Part shown: positions 62,323-64,000 of the stretch, piece by piece | Layout: every line of letters begins with the position of its first letter | Position numbering within the stretch: the stretch's first letter is position 1 | NCBI GenBank assembly: GCA_039586035.1 | Contig: JBDHLD010000002.1 | Location: forward strand, 124,001 to 188,000 | Direction: 5' to 3' | DNA: 64,000 bases | Source: JBDHHQ01 sp039586035 | GTDB lineage: Bacteria > Gemmatimonadota > Gemmatimonadetes > Longimicrobiales > Gaopeijiaceae | Made by a program: the position numbers and the translations under genes | Notes under the pieces: generated by a model | The model's database searches: none | What the model was told of the DNA's origin: nothing | Seen by the model: the letters and a program-made list of their open reading frames with translations, nothing else

Positions 62323-63022
62323 CTTGCGTCTCCTCGGCCGGCGGCTCGTCACCGGCCGCCTCGTCCGTCGGCACGTCCTGGGCCTCGGCCGCTGCACCCT
62401 TCGCGGGGGCATCGGCGTCCAGGGCGTCCCGCTCGATGACCACCGTGGACGCCCACAGCACATCGTAGGTCGAGGCGTCCTTGAACGACCGCACCTCCAC
62501 GCCCGGCAGGTTGCGGGCGGACAGGTAGACGTTGCGCTTGTTGCCGTCCGTCAGCAGCAGGACCTTCCCCTCGGCACCGATGGACGCCAGGTAGTCGCGG
62601 ACCACGGCCGTCTTCGGCTCGTCCATGGAAAGCCCGTCGATCAGGACCACCCTGTCCTCCTGGGCTCTCGCGTTGAAGGCCGAGCGGCGAGCGAGGGCCC
62701 GCACCTTGCGAGGCAGCTTCTCCCGCCAGGAGTGAGGCTGGGGCGGGAAGGCCAAGCCACCCCCGGCCCACTGGGCGGCCCGGATCGTTCCCTGGCGGGC
62801 GCGGCCCGTTCCCTTTTGCCGCCAGGGCTTGCGGGACCCGCCGGCCACGGCGGACCGGTTCTTCCCCGCCGCGGTCCCCTGACGCTGGTTGGCCAGATAA
62901 GCCTTCACCGCCCGGTGAAGGACCGGCTGATTGACGACGCCGTCGAAGAGCCACTCGGGCAGTGCCCGAGCCCGACCCTTGGAGCCGTCCGTCTTGAAGT
63001 AAGGCGCCTTATACATCGTCAC
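62315..63022 (-). CDS. rplD: Large-subunit ribosomal protein uL4 with acidic C-terminal extension
   Basis: 235 residues from a GTG overlapping the rplC stop (GTGA); an ATG two codons later is an alternative. The conserved extended loop is RKPWRQKGTGRARQGTIRAA, and the RNA-binding RRSAFNARAQE and YDVLWASTVVIE segments are clear. After the normal end (about residue 202) a 33-residue Ala/Glu/Asp-rich tail (DADAPAKGAAAEAQDVPTDE and on) is added. L4 lines the tunnel constriction and in E. coli represses its own S10 operon. Confidence 0.97.
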   Translation of the reverse strand: MTMYKAPYFKTDGSKGRARALPEWLFDGVVNQPVLHRAVKAYLANQRQGTAAGKNRSAVAGGSRKPWRQKGTGRARQGTIRAAQWAGGGLAFPPQPHSWREKLPRKVRALARRSAFNARAQEDRVVLIDGLSMDEPKTAVVRDYLASIGAEGKVLLLTDGNKRNVYLSARNLPGVEVRSFKDASTYDVLWASTVVIERDALDADAPAKGAAAEAQDVPTDEAAGDEPPAEETQDA

Positions 63023-63636
63023 TTCTGGATGAGGACGTAGCTGTTACGCGCTCCCGGAACCCCACCCTTGATGAAGAGCAGGTTCTTCTCCGGGTCGACT
63101 CTGACCACTTCGAGATTGCGAACCGTAGTCCGGGCCCCGCCCATGCGGCCGGGGAGCTTCTTCCCCTTGATCACGCGTGACGGGTCGGTGCCGGGCCCCA
63201 TAGAGCCCGGCGTTCGCGACATGGGGTGGCCGTGGCCACCGGGACGCCCGGCGAATCCGTGACGCTTGACCACGCCCTGGAAGCCACGGCCTTTCGACGT
63301 TCCGCTGACCTTCACCTTTTCACCGGCCTCGAACAGTCCCACGGTCACGGCCTGGCCGAGCTCGTACTCCTCGCCCTCCGCGGTACGGAACTCCCGCAGA
63401 ATCCGCGGGGCGGCCTCGACACCGGCCTTGGCGGCGTGACCGACCTCGGCCTTGCTGGCGCGCTTGGCCTTCTTGCCGCCGAAGCCGAGCTGGACGGCGT
63501 TGTAGCCATCCGTCTCCTCGGTCTTGATCTGTACGACCGGGCAGGGGCCCGCTTCGACCACCGTGCAGGGCACGGCGGCGCCGTCTTCCTGGAAGACGCG
63601 GATCATACCGACCTTTTTACCAATGATTCCAGGCAT
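63019..63636 (-). CDS. rplC: Large-subunit ribosomal protein uL3
   Basis: 205 residues. MPGIIGKKVGMIRVFQEDGA, VSGTSKGRGFQGVVKRHGFA and GPGTDPSRVIKGKKLPGRMG are L3 signatures. It is an early 50S assembly protein that reaches the peptidyl-transferase centre. Confidence 0.98.
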   Translation of the reverse strand: MPGIIGKKVGMIRVFQEDGAAVPCTVVEAGPCPVVQIKTEETDGYNAVQLGFGGKKAKRASKAEVGHAAKAGVEAAPRILREFRTAEGEEYELGQAVTVGLFEAGEKVKVSGTSKGRGFQGVVKRHGFAGRPGGHGHPMSRTPGSMGPGTDPSRVIKGKKLPGRMGGARTTVRNLEVVRVDPEKNLLFIKGGVPGARNSYVLIQK

Positions 63637-63639
63637 TGC

Positions 63640-63948
63640 TCAGTCCACCTTGATCTCGACATCCACGCCCGCCGGCAAGTCGAGCTTGGTCAACGCGTCT
63701 ATGGTCTGCGGCCGGCTGTCCAGGATGTCGATGAGCCGCTTGTGCGTTCGCATCTCGAACTGCTCCCGGCTCTTCTTGTCGATATGCGGCGACCGCAGGA
63801 CGGTCCACCGCTGCCGCCTGGTGGGAAGCGGGATCGGCCCGCTGACCATGGCGCCGGTTTTCTGCGCTGTGCGTACGATGTCGGCCGCGGTCTGATCTAC
63901 CACCCAGTGGTCGAACGCCTTCAGCCTGATTCGAATCCTGCCAGCCAT
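63640..63948 (-). CDS. rpsJ: Small-subunit ribosomal protein uS10
   Basis: 102 residues. RIRIRLKAFDHWVVDQTAAD, GPIPLPTRRQRWTVLRSPHI and the REQFEMRTHKRLIDILD motif identify S10, a head protein that also acts with NusB in antitermination. It is the first gene of the S10 operon, 18 bp after the tuf stop. Confidence 0.98.
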   Translation of the reverse strand: MAGRIRIRLKAFDHWVVDQTAADIVRTAQKTGAMVSGPIPLPTRRQRWTVLRSPHIDKKSREQFEMRTHKRLIDILDSRPQTIDALTKLDLPAGVDVEIKVD

Positions 63949-63966
63949 CGGTTATCCCCGGTCCGG

Positions 63967-64000
63967 TTACTCGATGATTTCGGTCACGACGCCGGCGCCA
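63967..64000 (-). CDS. tuf: Elongation factor Tu, C-terminal end (partial)
   Basis: Only the last ten codons are inside the window: GAGVVTEIIE and a TAA stop. That is the standard C-terminus of EF-Tu, and tuf directly upstream of rpsJ is the usual str-S10 junction. With so little sequence, the call leans on context. Confidence 0.85.
   Translation of the reverse strand, partial: GAGVVTEIIE

Overview
The window is high-GC DNA from a Gram-negative (diderm) bacterium. It encodes an LptD-like protein, a BamD-like lipoprotein, a full Tol-Pal set and TatA/TatC. The gene content, the many TPR proteins, the fused ATP sulfurylase/APS kinase and the S10-spc-alpha order would fit Gemmatimonadota or a neighbouring phylum. 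That taxonomic call is inference from gene content, not a search result. All genes but one (a PpiD-like chaperone at 3371-5209) lie on the minus strand, so operons read from high to low coordinates. I found no tRNA, rRNA, CRISPR array or transposase.

Layout, low to high coordinates. 1-3033: an operon TPR protein-aroQ-efp-accB-accC, with a good sigma70-like promoter at 3093-3122. 3371-5209: the PpiD-like chaperone, ending at a strong terminator. 5313-9765: tatA, a DUF4321-like membrane protein, a polyprenyl diphosphate synthase and a very acidic 897-residue TPR protein. 10140-22033: an envelope supercluster, in transcription order NAD-sugar epimerase, tolQ, tolR, a TonB/TolA-like gene, tolB, pal, cpoB, nrdR, tatC, an lptD-like gene and a fibronectin-type lipoprotein. 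22603-36939: a LysM protein, rimI, tsaB, tsaE, uvrB, rel, radC, secA, nadD, bamD and a TPR lipoprotein. 37048-46928: a TPR gene followed by nucleotide-sugar genes (4-epimerase, UDP-xylose synthase, UDP-glucose dehydrogenase, UDP-HexNAc dehydrogenase), interleaved with sulfate genes (cysQ, an SLC13 permease with RCK domains, fused sat-cysC). 47270-64000: rpmB, a membrane-anchored unknown, and the alpha, spc and S10 ribosomal operons up to the tail of an EF-Tu gene.

How it fits together. The window combines protein translation and export (ribosome, SecY/SecA, Tat), outer-membrane assembly (Bam, Lpt, Tol-Pal) and sugar-nucleotide supply. The most suggestive new association is the run that makes both uronic/amino-sugar nucleotides and PAPS, together with PAP disposal and a likely sulfate permease. 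This is the precursor set expected for a sulfated surface polysaccharide, although no glycosyltransferase or sulfotransferase is visible here.

The clearest non-coding oddity is a 144-bp element with perfect 23-bp inverted arms and nested hairpins, sitting between secY and adk. Others are an extended hairpin between rpsM and rpsK, a perfect 24-bp tandem duplication at 22537-22584, and the absence of infA from its usual place before rpmJ, where a promoter is found instead.
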